Assembly (NCBI GenBank): GCA_043228905.1
Contig: JBHGNT010000016.1
Location: forward strand, 17,422,001 to 17,486,000
Direction: 5' to 3'
Origin: Azolla caroliniana
Lineage: Eukaryota; Polypodiophyta
Length of the DNA: 64,000 bases
In this document: positions 11,991-23,694 of the stretch, one piece after another
How the letters are laid out: each line of letters starts with the position of its first letter
How positions within the stretch are numbered: position 1 is the stretch's first letter
Translations under genes and position numbers: made by a program
Notes under the pieces: generated by a model
Database searches by the model: none
Told to the model about the DNA's origin: nothing
The model's input: only the letters and a program-made list of their open reading frames with translations

Positions 11991-12536
11991 TGTTAAGCGC
12001 TTTGATTGCACCACAACCACTCATGAATAAGAGTGCATCAACAAGGATGTAGTATGTGTTGAAGGACCTACGAAGAGGAAACGACAAGAGGAAAAGAGGT
12101 TAAGGGACATCCAAGTGTGAAAGGTCCATACCCTAAACGTGAATGCTATATAAACCACATAGTAGTGGCTTTGTAAGGGTTCTTCCATTGGTAAAGATCT
12201 CCCTATTGATTAAGAGCTAGAGCTTCCTCTCCTCCTTCTTGTAACCTTTAAGCTTAAGAGAGATTAGTGAAGTGTTTAGTTAGAGATTCCTTGTTGGTGC
12301 TAGACCTCTTAGCAAAGAGGGTTAATAAACATATTCATTACTCTTATTGTCTATATTCATTACCCTATTGTCTATGAGAGCGAGCTTGAGAGAGTGAGAG
12401 AGATATCGTGCTTAATCATCTATTAATCGTTAAGTGAGTGTGACGCTCGGAGGTGTTCGACAACCATCTTCGCTCGATTCGCCATCAAAAGCGTATACGC
12501 CGGTTCGAACTCCGCAAACGACATCGAGGAGTTAAT
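11991..12536 (+). repeat. Tat/Athila-like LTR copy L1, first part
   Basis: This LTR starts TGTTAAGCGC and is in forward orientation. It is interrupted at GAGGAGTTAA by the copia element and resumes at 18393-18422, ending CTACACA. The intact length is about 571 bp. It carries a TATA-like CTATATAAACC (about 12150) and a CTTAAGAGAG purine tract. The same sequence recurs at 26206-26789 (minus), 32465-32758 (plus, shortened) and 53801-54379 (minus). Confidence 0.85.
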
Positions 12537-13332
12537 TGAAAGGAATACGGTTTCCTACGCTATGCTCGGACACAACCGAGATGTCGGATCAAGCACAGAA
12601 AACCGGGATCTGGTGAGATGTATCTACACACGAAATAGTAAAGAAGAGAGTGCACAAGATGTTAATGCGGAAAACCCAAATATGGGAAAAACCACGACAG
12701 CCCACAAACTGCAAAATATCACTATATCAAGATTACAACAATGGGGCACAGAGGCAACGACCTCTTGCTCCCTCGCTTCGCCACCAGGCAGTTACAACAG
12801 AGGCAACAACCTCTTCCTCTCTCTCTCTCTCTTCTCTGTACGCAATTACGCTCTGAATTATCGCCACAACGATAATAATAAAACCAACTCTACATCATTC
12901 ACTATTAAGTTTGCCCTAGGTCATATTTATACTAATATGACTTTTGGGCTATTTACAAATATAGCCCCAGTGGGCTCTCTGGAACATATTTACATATATG
13001 TCCCTTCCATCCGATGAGAGGTTCTCACCGGGCCTGCAACATCCGGTTCTCACGGGGTCTTCCTTGCCGGGTACTCGTCATCTGGTTCTCACTGGGTCTT
13101 CCGTTGTCGGGTACTCGTCATCCGGTTCTCATCAGGTCTTCCGTTGCCGGGTACTCCACATCCGGTTCTTACCGGGTCTTCCGTTGCCGGGTACTCGTCA
13201 TCCGGTTCTCACCGGGTCTTCCGTTACCAGGTACTCCACATCCGGTTTCGGCGGAGGCCGATACTCATCGGCCGAGTTGCTCATCAACATTGTTCTTCTC
13301 ACTTCCCATCCGGAGGGACCTGTTTCCTAACA
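12537..13332 (-). repeat. copia 3' LTR (796 bp)
   Basis: Plus-strand limits are TGAAAGGAATACGG and TTTCCTAACA, so the minus-strand LTR starts TGTTAGGAAA. It is 235 bp shorter than the 5' copy because it lacks that copy's internal duplication. It contains the 40-bp minisatellite described separately. Confidence 0.9.
13010..13255. repeat. 40-bp CCGG-rich minisatellite in the copia 3' LTR
   Basis: About six units of the form CCGGTTCTCACCGGG-TCTTCCGTTGCCGGG-TACTCGTCAT are arrayed head to tail. The 5' LTR has the equivalent array at 18095-18310 with a different unit order, so units were gained or exchanged after insertion or differ between strands of replication. Confidence 0.9.
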
Positions 13333-13347
13333 AACTCCCCCTTCACT
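13333..13347 (-). promoter_or_regulatory. copia polypurine tract
   Basis: On the minus strand AGTGAAGGGGGAGTT directly precedes the 3' LTR start TGTTAGG. This is the expected plus-strand primer site. It overlaps the pol stop codon. Confidence 0.8.
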
Positions 13348-16300
13348 CCGGCATGGGATGTCTTACTAGTCCGATCTGCTTCCGACATGCATCCAGCTTG
13401 TCGGGTATCAGTACTTTGGTCAGCATATCTGACCTGTTCTCGGCCGTGTGGATCTTCGTCAACGCGAACTCTCGATCTTCTACTCGCTCCCGGATCCAGT
13501 GATACCTACGATGGATGTGCTTTGTCCTGGAATGGTACGCTGCGTTCTTAGCAAGGTGGATGACACTTTGACTGTTGCAATAGAGCCGGTATTCATCTTG
13601 CCGGATACTGAGCTCTCCGATGAAGTCCTTCATCCATAATATTTCCTTGCCGGCTTCCACAACCGCCATGTACCCCACCTCCGTGGTTGACAACGCAACT
13701 GTCTTTTGCAGCCTCGACTGCCACGAAACAGCTCCCCCTGCATATGTCATTACATACCCGGATGTAGACCGGTTGGTATCCACATCAGCCAACATGTCCG
13801 AATCGGCAAAACCATCAAGTTGAGGTTTACCGGAGCCGAATCGGAGACACATATTCGAAGTGCCCTTCAAGTACCGGAGTATCCATTTGACCGCGTTCTA
13901 ATGCTCCTTGCCGGGATTGCTCATAAACCGGCTCACCACTCCGACTGCGTATCCAATATCCGGTTGAGTACACACCATTACATACATTAAGCTCCCGATG
14001 GCAGAAGCATATGGAACCTTCATCATATCTGCCTTCTTTGCTTTCGTCTTCGGGCTTGGCTTACCGGATAATCTACAGTTTGCCGGGAATGTCGATCCAA
14101 CCGGTTTCACTTCTAACATGTTTAACCACTGAAGCACCTTTGTCACGTATTTCTCCTCTGACAACCACAATTGCTCCTTTGACCGGTCCCGGATGATGTG
14201 CATCCCTAGTATCTCTCTTATCGGGCCCAAGTCTTTCATTGCGAAGGTTCGATTGAGAGCCTTCTTCAGCATCCGTATTTTGGCTTGGTCCCGTCCGACG
14301 ATCAACATGTCGTCCACGTATAGAAGGAGTATCAGGAAGTCGCCTCCTTCGAACTTCTTTACAAACACACAGTGATCAGTTTGCGTTTTGTGATACCCTT
14401 AGTTGGTCATGAAGGAGTCAAACTTCCGGTACCATTGTCGGGGAGCCTGCTTCAGTGCGTATAGGCTCTTCTTCAACCGGCAAACAAGGTGCTCCTTCCC
14501 TTTCTCCACGAATCCTTCCGGTTGGTGCATGTAGATCTCCTCTTCGAGGTCACCGTGAAGGAATGCCGTCTCCACGTCCAGCTCCTCTACCTCGAGGTTC
14601 ATGCTTGCCGCTATACTTAGCACCGTTCGGATGGAAGTCATCTTTACTACCGGGGCAAATATCTCGTCGAAGTCCACACCCTTCTTCTGCTGGAACCCCT
14701 TCACCACTATCCTGGCTTTGTATCTCGGGGGTTTGCCGGCATCTCCCGGTTTCAACTTGTACACCCACTTATTTTGGAGTGCCTGCTTTTCTTTTGGCAA
14801 CTCCACCAATTCCTAAGTATGGTTCTCATGCAGGGAATCCATCTCATCCTGCATGGCACTTAACCATTTGCGGCTGTGGGTGTCATCCTTCACTTCTTCG
14901 AAGCTTTCCGGCTCTCCCTCATCGGTTAGCAGCACATGCTCTGCATCTGGAAATCTCCGGGGGGGCCTTCTCTCTCTGAGAGGATATCTCCGTCTTTGGC
15001 CTTCAGCAACCGGCTCCACTATTTGTTCTTCATCCAAATTTGATTCGGGGTCTTGGCCGGTTCCAATTTCAGCTTCCTCTACTTCTTCTTCTGCCGGTTC
15101 GGTATCCTCACCGTAACCGACTAGTTCCTCGAGTGTCAACCATCTCTTAGTCGGGTGGGTTTGAATCTCATTGGAGTTCATTATCTTCTTCTCTGACTCC
15201 TAGTCGGCAAGAGTCTTGTCCTCCATGAAGATAATATCTCAGCTCCGGAAAGCCTTCTTGTCAACCGGATCCCACACTTGGTAGCCGAACTCGTCATTGC
15301 CGTATCCGAGGAATATGCATGGCCGGGTCTTTGGATCCAACTTTCCTCTCCGGTCCTTAGCAACATGCACGTACGTGAGACACCCGAACACCTTCAGATG
15401 CCGGTAGGACACTTCCTTACCGGTCCACACCTTCTGCGGCGTGTCTCCATCCAAGGGCACTGAGGGTGATCTGTTTATCACAGACGTTGCTGTTGATAGC
15501 GGCTCAGCCCAAAACATCTTGGGTAGCTTAGCATGTGCTAGCATACTCTGGACCCTCTCCATTATGGTCCGGTTCATCCTCTCGGCTAGCCCGTTTAGTT
15601 CCGGCGTCTTCGGCACGGTAAAATCGAGCCGGATTCCCTTCGAGCGGCAGTACTCCTCGAACCGCCTTCAGCTTCCGACCGGATTCTCTTTCCACTCTTG
15701 CGTGGAGCTCCTTGAAGATGGATAATACCTGATCCTTCGTCTTCAACGGTTTGGCCCACAGCCTCCTGCTGTGGTCATCTATGAACGTCATGAAGTACTA
15801 CGATCCTACATGTGACTTCGTGTCCACTTGACATACATCAGTATGCACCAACTCCAGTGGTGCATTACGTCTCATCGGTGGCCTCGATCGGAAGGAGGTC
15901 TGGTTTTGTTTACCGGCCAAACAATCAATGCACTTCTCCAAGTGCACGTTCTTCACTGGAATGAGATTGTCGTCTGCAAGCCTCTTCATCCCCTTCTCGC
16001 TCATGTGACACAGCCTCTTGTGCCACAACTCACCGGCAGTGTCGGAAGCCACGTTCACTTCTTCCGGGCATAACCGGGCATTCATCAGGTACAACGTGTT
16101 GACCTTCCGGGCCCGAGCCACAATCAGGCTCCCTTTGCTGAACTTCATAACACCGTTCCGGATGCTACCCGTGTAGCCTTCATCATCTAGCCGACCGGTT
16201 GATATCAGGTTCAGTCGAACCTCCAGAACGTGTCAGACATCCTTCAACAACATCTTGCATCCGGTTGGTGTTGTCAACCACACGTCTCCTATGCCGACAA

Positions 16301-17330
16301 TTCGGCATGTATCCTCATTCCCCATCCGGACACAGCCGTGATCACCGGTTGAGTAGGATGAGAAGCATTTCCGGTCTGGGGTAAGGTGGAACGATGCTTT
16401 GGAATCGACCACCCAGGTCATCTCGTCGCCGGCAAGGTTTAACTCACTCTCCTTGGTGATGAGCATCAACTCTTCTTCACTTGCAGCGATTGCCGTCGTT
16501 CCCTTTCGGTCCGGCCCCCTCCGGTCTTTACCATTTTGGTCTAGTGTCCGCTTCGAATCGGTACTGTCGGTTTCCTTGTCTTTTCAAAAGTGCCGACAGT
16601 TCTTCTGGAAGTGTCCCGGCTTGCCGCAATAGAAGCAAGTAGGCCTCCCTCTTGACTTTGACAGTGTCCCCGACTTTTCCTGGTTTTGGGTACTATGGTT
16701 CCTTTGCCTTCCGCGTTCTGATTCGGTAAGGAGCGATTTTGAGTCGGAGCTCGTATCCTTATCTCTTCGACGCGCCTCCTCATCTAGCAAGCTTGACTTC
16801 ACTCTTGCTAGGGATAACCGTTTCCCTTCCGGCCCGGCGTTGCCCAAAGTGACGACCAATGTCTCCCAGCTATCTGGGAGGGAACCGAGCAGGAGTAGTG
16901 CTAGTACGTCATCGGCGAGAGGTACTTCTAATGATGTTTCCTGGTGTATCAGCCCCTGGAAGGCATTCATGTACTCCGCCATGCTGGAGCCATCTTGGTA
17001 CCGGAGTCTTACTAGCTTCTGAAATACCAAAACCTGATTAACAACATTTTTGTTCTGAAACATAATGCTGATCTTCTCTGAGAGCTCATGAGCCTTGCTC
17101 TCTTCATTGAAGTTGTTGTATAGACTCATGTCGATGAAGCACCATATGTACGCCGTTGTCTTCATGTGCATCACCTCCCATATCGTGGCATCGAATTTGT
17201 CCGGTCTCTTGTCCCCGAATTGAACCGGCAACCAAACATCTTTAACCACGAGCATGTCCCTCATCTTCGACTTCCACACTGAATAGTTGGAGCCAGTGAG
17301 CTTGAACATGCCTCCCAACGAATCGTCCAT
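13343..17330 (-). pseudogene. copia gag-pol polyprotein (seven stops, one frameshift)
   Basis: One original frame of about 1,330 codons ran from ATG 17330 to TGA 13343. In order it shows: gag, with a CFYCGKPGHFQKNC zinc knuckle (about 16630-16590); protease, with WVVDSKASFHLT (D-S-K where copia has D-S-G); the GAG-pre-integrase HxxxC..C region, with LWHKRLCHMS and CIDCLAGKQ; integrase (15791-15239, catalytic DDH region and MPKTPELNGLAERMNRT); RT (14809-13898) with LLLYVDDMLIVG; and RNase H (13870-13343) with STSGYVMTYAGGAVSW. In-frame stops are at 16584, 16233, 15798, 15239, 14813, 14399 and 13898, and a frameshift lies near 15620-15660. Several stops fit C-to-T decay. The domain set and YVDDM match the Tnt1/Tork branch. 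Confidence 0.92.
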
Positions 17331-17346
17331 TTTTCTGTGTCGTTTC

Positions 17347-17358
17347 GCTCTGATACCA
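17347..17358 (-). promoter_or_regulatory. copia primer-binding site (initiator tRNA-Met)
   Basis: TGGTATCAGAGC lies on the minus strand, three bases after the 5' LTR. It is complementary to the 3' end of plant initiator Met tRNA, the usual copia primer. Confidence 0.95.
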
Positions 17359-17361
17359 GTT

Positions 17362-18392
17362 TGAAAGGAATACGGTTTCCTAAGCTATGCTCGGCCACAA
17401 CCGAGACATCGGATCAATCACAGAAAATAAGGATTTGGTGAGATGTCTCTATACACGAAACAGTAAAGAAGAGAGTGCACAAGATGTTAACGTGGAAAAC
17501 CCAAATCTAGGAAAAACCACGACAACCCTTAGATTGCAAAATATCACTATATCAAGATTACAACAATGGGGCACAGAGGCAACGACCTCTTGCTCCCTCG
17601 CTTCGCCACCAGGCGGTTACAACAGAGGCAACAACCTCTTCCTCTCTCTCTCTCTCTTCTCTGTACGCAATTACGCTCTGAATTATCGCCACAACGATAA
17701 TAATACAACCAACTCTACATCATTCACTATTAAGTTTGCCCTAGGTCATATTTATACTAATATGACATTCGGGTAGCCCTCAGACTGCAAAATATCACTA
17801 TATCAGGATTACAACAATGGGGCACAGAGGCAACAACCTCTTGCTCCCTCGCTTCGCCACCAGGCGGTTACAATAGAGGCAACAACCTCTTCCTCTCTCT
17901 CTCTCTTCTCTGTATGCAATTACGCTCTGAATTATCGCCACAACGATAATAATACAACCAATTCTACATCATTCACTATTAAGTTTGCCCTAGGTCATAT
18001 TTATACTAATATGACTTTCGGGCTATTTACAAATATAGCCCCAGTGGGCTCTCTAGAACATATTTACATATATGTCCCTTCCATCCGATGAGAGGTTCTC
18101 ACCGGGCCTGCAACATCCGGTTCTCACCAGGCCTGCAACATCCGGTTCTCACCGGGTCTTCCGTTGCCAGGTACTCGTCATCCGGTTCTCACCAGGTCTT
18201 CCGTTGCCGGGTACTCGACATCCGGTTCTTACCAGGTCTTTCGTTGTCGGGAACTCGTCATCCGGTTCTCACTGGGTCTTTCGTTGCCGGGTACTCCACA
18301 TCCGATTTCGGCGGAGGTCGATACTCATCGTCCGAGTTGCTCATCAACACTGTTCTTCTCACTTCCCATCCGGAGGGACTTGTTTCCTAACA
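17362..18392 (-). repeat. copia 5' LTR (1,031 bp) with duplicated promoter region
   Basis: It matches the 3' LTR but carries a direct duplication of about 248 bp (17527-17773 and 17775-18020). The duplicated unit includes a minus-strand TATAAATA box (17749-17756 and 17998-18005), so the LTR has two core promoters. The CCGG minisatellite is at 18095-18310. Confidence 0.9.
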
Positions 18393-18422
18393 TTAACTCC
18401 ATCAATACATAGATCCTACACA
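18393..18422 (+). repeat. LTR copy L1, last 30 bp
   Basis: This resumes the LTR after the copia insertion: TTAACTCCATCAATACATAG and then ATCCTACACA. The end is placed at CA because a primer-binding site follows within seven bases. Confidence 0.8.
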
Positions 18423-18428
18423 TCGATT

Positions 18429-18447
18429 TGGCGCCGCTGCTAGGGAA
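18429..18447 (+). promoter_or_regulatory. primer-binding site TGGCGCCGCTGC
   Basis: TGGCGCCGCTGCTAGGGAA follows the LTR end closely. It resembles the TGGCGCCGTTGCCGGGG site that I know from Athila/Tat elements and that is usually assigned to tRNA-Asp. It sets L1 as a 5' LTR in forward orientation. Confidence 0.7.
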
Positions 18448-18503
18448 CGAACCCGGGTCACTCGCGTGACAGGCGGGAATACTCACCACTATATTACAAC
18501 GAC

Positions 18504-18600
18504 AGGATGTCCACTCGAGATCGCCAGGATGTCCGCTCGAGATCATTAGCGATCAAGGCTCTCATTTTCTCAACAAAGTGATTGCACACCTACTAGGCGT
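18504..18600 (+). pseudogene. Tat-like integrase fragment, interrupted by element A
   Basis: Only about 60 bp after the primer site, the sequence reads in the plus direction as integrase EIISDQGSHFLNKVIAHLLG. It matches minus-strand integrase at 35560-35490. It continues at 26151-26200 as VFMVTHSKSSPYYP after element A. Gag, protease, RT and most of the integrase are missing between the primer site and this fragment, so the forward element lost nearly all of gag-pol. A 27-bp near-duplication (AGGATGTCC..CTCGAGATC) marks the left edge. Confidence 0.8.
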
Positions 18601-19342
18601 TGTCGTGTTGTTCCGCTTTCACGTAGGAAATAAGGCGGGACCGTGGGGGCCTTGAACCGAGGAGCAAGAGCGAGAAGAAGGCGGAGCGGGAGAAGAGTGC
18701 AAGCGTAGGGCCGGTTAGGCCCGTTTGCAACTGACAGCGCTTGCCGGCTGAATGAACCACTAATGCGTATGTGAACATGATGCACACTCCCATAAAAGAG
18801 AGACTCACAGAAACACAGAGAGAGGGAAACAAGAGATTCAATTCCAATAACAATAAAGGTTATAGTGTTTGCAAGATTACAGTCGGATAGCCGGCGACAG
18901 ACCCAACCCAGACAATCACGCACCCACGCACACACACAGTAGAGCCTTTGCCGGAAAGCACACGGGCTTTCCTCGAAGTAGAGGGAACCAACTCACAAAA
19001 CCTGTAGAAAACAACCATAGAGGAGGAGAGAGCTCGGTTCCCAGTCTGACAACACCTCGTCCTCGCCAAAATGTGATACCCCTTTTTAGTCTCCTCCCCT
19101 TCCCTTTGTAGGCCGCCGGGGAGGGACCGTTACATCCTAGTCACATCACTTTTATTCTCTGTCCCTTCGGACAGAGATCCGCTTCGATTTACTAGCCTAT
19201 TAATATATTCTCCCTAGGATATACACATCATGCCGGCCTATTGCTAGGTATTCATAGTGTGTTGGTTTGAGTGCACACGCGTAAGTGCCGTTTCACGCGC
19301 CGAATTCCATGATTCCACCTAGGGCCGGTTTTCTCTACGACA
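18601..19342 (-). repeat. element A 3' LTR (742 bp)
   Basis: Terminal TGTCG/CGACA inverted repeats are visible. Relative to the 5' LTR it has an extra 75 bp or so near 18665-18750, missing from the other copy. Confidence 0.9.
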
Positions 19343-19358
19343 TCCACCCCCACCAAAC
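19343..19358 (-). promoter_or_regulatory. element A polypurine tract
   Basis: GTTTGGTGGGGGTGGA on the minus strand abuts the 3' LTR. Confidence 0.8.
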
Positions 19359-19416
19359 TTTGCATCCTCTGGCATGCACCAGAGAGGGACAAGTGCTTGA
19401 GAAACCCAACTCGTAT

Positions 19417-22400
19417 TCACATGTCGGTCTCCGAAATTTCACCCGCTCCGAACTGGTTGTCATTGACGTCCTCGCTTCCCGGGTCTGGCTCGTCTTCATG
19501 CCGCTTCTTGAAAACATTGATCCTCTTCCCGGTTACCGGCACTGCTATTCGGGTCCCGTCGAGCTCTGCAAGGTGGTAAGTACCGTTGTAATTTGCGCTC
19601 GTTACGGTGTAGGGCCTGAACCACCTCCTCACAAAATTCAGCGTCGCCTTGTGTTGATTGTCGATGCTGATGTAATAAACCAACACCCAATCGCCATCCT
19701 CGATCTTCTTCGGTCGTAGCCGGTGCGTTCGGTCGAACCGGCCCTTGTTCCTCGCCCTCGCGGCATGCAGCTTCGCCTTAGCCCGTTCCACGTCCTCCGG
19801 TCTTCGCTCGAGTTGTCGAATCCGTGCTGCCAACAACTCCTCCCAGCTCACCTCGTCCTTCCAGTCCACCGCGGCCCAGGAAGAAATCGTCCGCTCCACC
19901 GGCATGATCGTCTTGTACCTATACATCAGCTCTGCCAACATGAACCCCGTCACCGAATTGTGCGTAGTTCGGTCTGCCCATGGTGCGTAAGGTAGGAGCC
20001 GCGGCCAACTCCCAACTTGACCTTCACACGCGCATATTAATGCCTTCACGATCAGCCCGTGCCCGCGCTCTACCTTCCCGTTAGCCTTCGGGTTGTACGC
20101 CGTAGTGAGGGAGAGCTTAAGCCCTAATTTGTTGAACAACTCTTCGGCTTCCTGCGCATCCAGCTCTCCCCGGTCAGCTACTATCTTTCGTACGCACCCG
20201 TACATGCATACCACCTCTTCGATCAAGAACTGGCACACGACGGCGTCGTCTTGTTCTGTAGGGTGTGGCCCTCCACTTGATTCGTCAAGTCCTCCCGCGC
20301 AAGCACTAGGTACCGCATCTGCCCTACCCCCATCGGCATCGTCACTAAGTCTACCATCCACTTGAAATGAACGGTCGGTGGGTAGGTTGGGTGCAGCTCG
20401 TCTCGATGTCGTCTTGTTCTGTAGGGCGCGACCCTCCACCTGATTCGTAAAGTCCTCCTGTGCAAGCACTAGGTACCACATCTGCCCTACCCTCATTGGC
20501 ATCGTCACTTAGTCTACCATCCACTTGAAATGAATGGTCGGTGGGTAGGTTGGGTGCAACTCGTCTCGATGTCGGATCGCGGAGTGCATCTAATAGTTTT
20601 CGCATGTTGTTACGAATCGGTGCACGTCCCGGTACAACCCCGACCACCAATACTTCTCCTTCAGCTTCTCGAACGTGCCCCATGTCCCGCAATGTCCGGC
20701 CCAAGGACTCGCGTAGTATGCTGCTAGGAACCCCTCTCGCTCTGCCTTTCCTGCCACTACGTGGAGTGGGACGCCGCCTCTCTTCTTCGGGTGCCTCCAT
20801 ATGCTCCCGACCCGCAGGAAGAAACGGTACGCCTTCTTCTGCATCCGGCTAGCCTCTTCCATTGTCCATGCCGCATCCGACGCCATCGTTTTTAGGAACC
20901 TGCCGATCTGGAGCCACTCCCCATTGTACTCCCCCTCGTTGAACTCGTTAAGTGCCGGAGTGCTCCCCGCGCTTGTCGTCACATAAGTCGACTTGAAGAA
21001 ATCTATGCCGACTTCTTTGTTCTCCAAAACCATGCCGTCCTCATCGTCGAACCGTGCTCTAGAAAGCATGTCGGCCATGGCATTGTCTTTACCGGAGATG
21101 TGCCGTATCTCTAGGTTTAGAGACTTAATGTACGCAATGCACCTGAGCATTGCTAGGTTCGGCGTCGTGCATTTGGAAACCATACCAAGGATCGGTAGGC
21201 AGTCCATCTCGATTATCACCTTCGTCCCGATCAAGTAGTATTTATCGGCCTTGACTGCCAAAACGATACCCCAGAGTTTGCGTTTAACTTGGGCGTATCC
21301 TCGCTGTCGCTCACTCAACACCTTCGCTCCAAACCGGATGGGGAACCTCGTGCGGGTTTCGTCCTCCTGGTTGACCACCCATCCTATCCCGGTCGGGCTC
21401 GTGTCTACCGTAATGTAAATTGGGACGTCCTTGCCGTAAACCGCTTTCCGGAGTGCTGGTGCCGCAGTCAACACCTCCTTCAGTCTTCGAACCGACTCTA
21501 CCTGCTCGTCGTCCTACTCGAATTTACGTCCCCTTTTCAGCAACCCGTAAAGGGCTCTGCGATGTGTACGTAATGGAGAATCCAGATATGGTAGAACGTG
21601 CACGCGCCTAGGAACCTCCGCACCTCTGTAACCGACTTGCATTCTTCCTTCATTGCGGAGATGGCTTCTACCTTTCTTGGAGACGGCTTCTGGCCATAAG
21701 GTCCGCACAAGTGCCTGAACACTAGGATCTCCAACTGCCCGAAAGCCGATTTCTCTCCGGAGAAGGTGAGCCGCGTGTCCTCAAGTCTTTGAAGCACCTT
21801 CTCGTAGTCGCCGATGTGGTCCACTACGAATCTTCGACATCCGTCTAGCCCAGCCATTTCGTCCTTCTCTCCCACCGGACACCCCTCTATCGGGATGTCA
21901 TCCAAGAATGGCATGGTGATGTCCAAGATGCAGTCCCTCAACACGTTGTTAATTGCGTTCACCATGTGTGCCACTGAGTTGGTCCCTCCTTGCAGCAGGG
22001 TACACATCCGTACTAGCTAGAGAGGAGTCCACATTGTCGTAATATCCCAGCTCTCCACGACTAGTTGAAACTGATCGTACCCCGAGTACAGATCACTGAC
22101 CAAGTAAATCGACCTTCCGACGAAGGCCTCCGCGAACTCATAAAGGGTCAGTCTGATTCCTACGTTTCGAATGGTCACTTTATTGACCGACTGCAGGTCT
22201 TGAATGAAGCGCAACGTGCCGTTCTTCTTCCGCACGGTAAACCACCGATTCGAATATGGGGCACTTGATGGCTCTAGGATGCCCATCTCCACCTTCTGCT
22301 TCAGCAGCTCCATCAACATCGGGATGTGAGCTCATGGAGTACCGTGAAGATCACCATTGGTTCCACCATCATCGGGTTTACGCACCCGATCTCCCCCGAC

Positions 22401-22520
22401 GCGAATGCGGAGGCCTTCCCGTGCCTTCTGAGCATTCTTTGAAACCTGTCCTCCTTCGCCGGTAGTAGGAAGCCACCCCCACTGACCTTGAGCTCCCGTA
22501 GCATTATGTCGGTGAACCGG
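19417..22520 (-). pseudogene. element A pol: RT, RNase H and integrase (degenerate)
   Basis: RT lies at 22520-21537 (ILEPSSAPYSNRWFTV, DLYSGYDQFQLVVES and the catalytic MPFLDDIP in place of YxDD). RNase H lies at 21440-20990 with VDTSPTGIGWVVNQ and HISGKDNAMADMLSRA. The integrase zinc-binding region (WAGHCGTWG, CENY) is at 20680-20590. The integrase core carries FKWMVDLVTMP, IVADRGELD and NPKANGKVERGH, i.e. the three acidic residues. The C-terminal tail has NQHKATLNFVRRWFRPYTV and ends with an acidic stretch at 19417; no chromodomain follows. Breaks include shifts at about 22315 and 21520, several stops, and a 163-bp tandem duplication in the integrase (20245-20570). The RNase H motif wording differs from the usual plant DASD...GAVL form. 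Confidence 0.88.
20245..20570 (-). repeat. 163-bp tandem duplication inside element A integrase
   Basis: Units 20245-20407 and 20408-20570 are about 90 percent alike. They cover the first integrase aspartate (FKWMVDLV). A length of 163 bp shifts the frame, so this alone would disable the integrase. Confidence 0.9.
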
Positions 22521-23694
22521 TGTCGCAAAAATACGACGAGGATACGCGAACTTGACGCAGGACCCTGGGGCCTCCGATCAGAGGATAATCACATTCGTGC
22601 ATTTATATTTTTTAACAATTAATGGAAAGAAGAAATTTAATAATTTTCATTAACAAAGGAAAAAGAAATTACAATATGTCCCAAGATTGGGATTTAGAAG
22701 TTTTAGGTTTACTAAGATTAATAGAAAAGAAAAATTAGGGGTTTTGAGAGATATGGCTTCGTAGGGAAAATTAGGATTAGGTTATATGAGTATTATGGGT
22801 TCCGTAGGGAAGATTAGGGTTTTTGAATGTTATGGCTTCCGTAGGGAATTTTAGGGTTTATGAGAGTTATGGCTTCCCGAAGATAAGGGAGTTGAGAAGG
22901 AAAAGAAAATTAATGGAGAGAGAATGAGTGTAAAAAAATGGAATTTTATATGGAGTTTTCCCTTGATCATCTGCATGTCCACTTTTTGTTGCATGGCCTC
23001 TCTACTTTTAGTTGCTTAACTTTTTCTTATAGTTGCATGCCTTTTTCTTTTAGTTGCATGCGACCGTCCACATGACCTTTACTTTTTGCATGCACTCCAA
23101 CTTTAGTTGCTTGCATGACCCAATCTTCTGTCTGTCCATGTCCAACCTCGTTCGGTAGCCGGTTCCGCCCGATCACCGAATCCCTCACTGGCCGGTTCTA
23201 GTTTGCTTGCCGACCGGTTCCGGTTCTGGTTTTTCTTACCGACCAGTTTCCGGTTTTGCTTACCAGCCAGTTTCCGGTTTCCGGATTTGCTTACCGACCG
23301 GTTTCCGGTTTGCATACCGTCCGGTTTCTGGATTTGCATACCGGCCGGTTTCTGGATTTGCTTACCGACTGGTTTCCGGTTTTTGGGAACTTGGCCACGA
23401 TCATCCATAAAGACAAAGTGGCCAAAGTGCTCTTACCGCAAATTAAAAAATGAGGGAGCTCAAGGTGCTTATATTGCCAGGGCCATAAGTTTCCTATCTA
23501 TGTGGGATAGTTCTAATTTCCCTATCTTCTCAAACTTCATTTTCACATAACTTGATATGTATTTCTCCATTTTGTATATAGTAAAATACATTTTGAAGCT
23601 CTTGAGTATATCCATATTTCTATAGTAAGCTACTAATCTAATCTAAAATACTTATTTCATTTTTTTTTTACAGTGTGTGAAGATTCACACGACA
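22521..23694. mobile_element. solo LTR (1,174 bp) inside element A
   Basis: It starts TGTCGCAAAAATACG and ends TTCACACGACA, giving TGTCG/CGACA inverted ends as in A and B LTRs. CCGG flanks both sides (22517-22520 and 23695-23698), a 4-bp duplication. Removing it with one CCGG restores the element A frame (GIGHR continuing to FTDIMLRELKVSGGG). Internally it has three or four copies of TATGGCTTCCGTAGGGAA (22735-22885), TTAGTTGCATGC repeats and a CCGG minisatellite. No internal coding region remains, so it is a solo LTR by recombination. Confidence 0.75.
23195..23395. repeat. 28-bp CCGG-rich minisatellite in the solo LTR
   Basis: About seven units of the type TTGCTTACCGACCGG-TTTCCGG are tandemly arrayed. 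Confidence 0.85.

Larger units (their letters stand above)
12537..18392 (-). mobile_element. degenerate Ty1/copia element (Tnt1/Tork-like)
   Basis: Two LTRs (12537-13332 and 17362-18392) bound a minus-strand gag-pol. The primer-binding site and polypurine tract are in the expected places. The target duplication is TTAAT (12532-12536) and TTAAC (18393-18397), one mismatch in five; uninterrupted LTR copies elsewhere in the window show the empty site GAGGAGTTAACTCC. It is inserted in LTR copy L1, so it is younger than the Tat-like element. Gene order gag-PR-IN-RT-RNase H defines copia. Confidence 0.93.

Noticed and set aside
13014-13551. Plus-strand frames of 110-162 codons across the copia LTR
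   Set aside because: They translate the 40-bp minisatellite and pol antisense; the repeated peptide is an artefact of the repeat.
14455-14979. 174-codon plus-strand open frame
   Set aside because: It is an antisense shadow of the copia RT-integrase linker; no independent motif.
22735-22885. Telomere-like TTTAGGG repeats
   Set aside because: TTAGGG-like strings occur only as part of a 45-bp LTR repeat and not in tandem.
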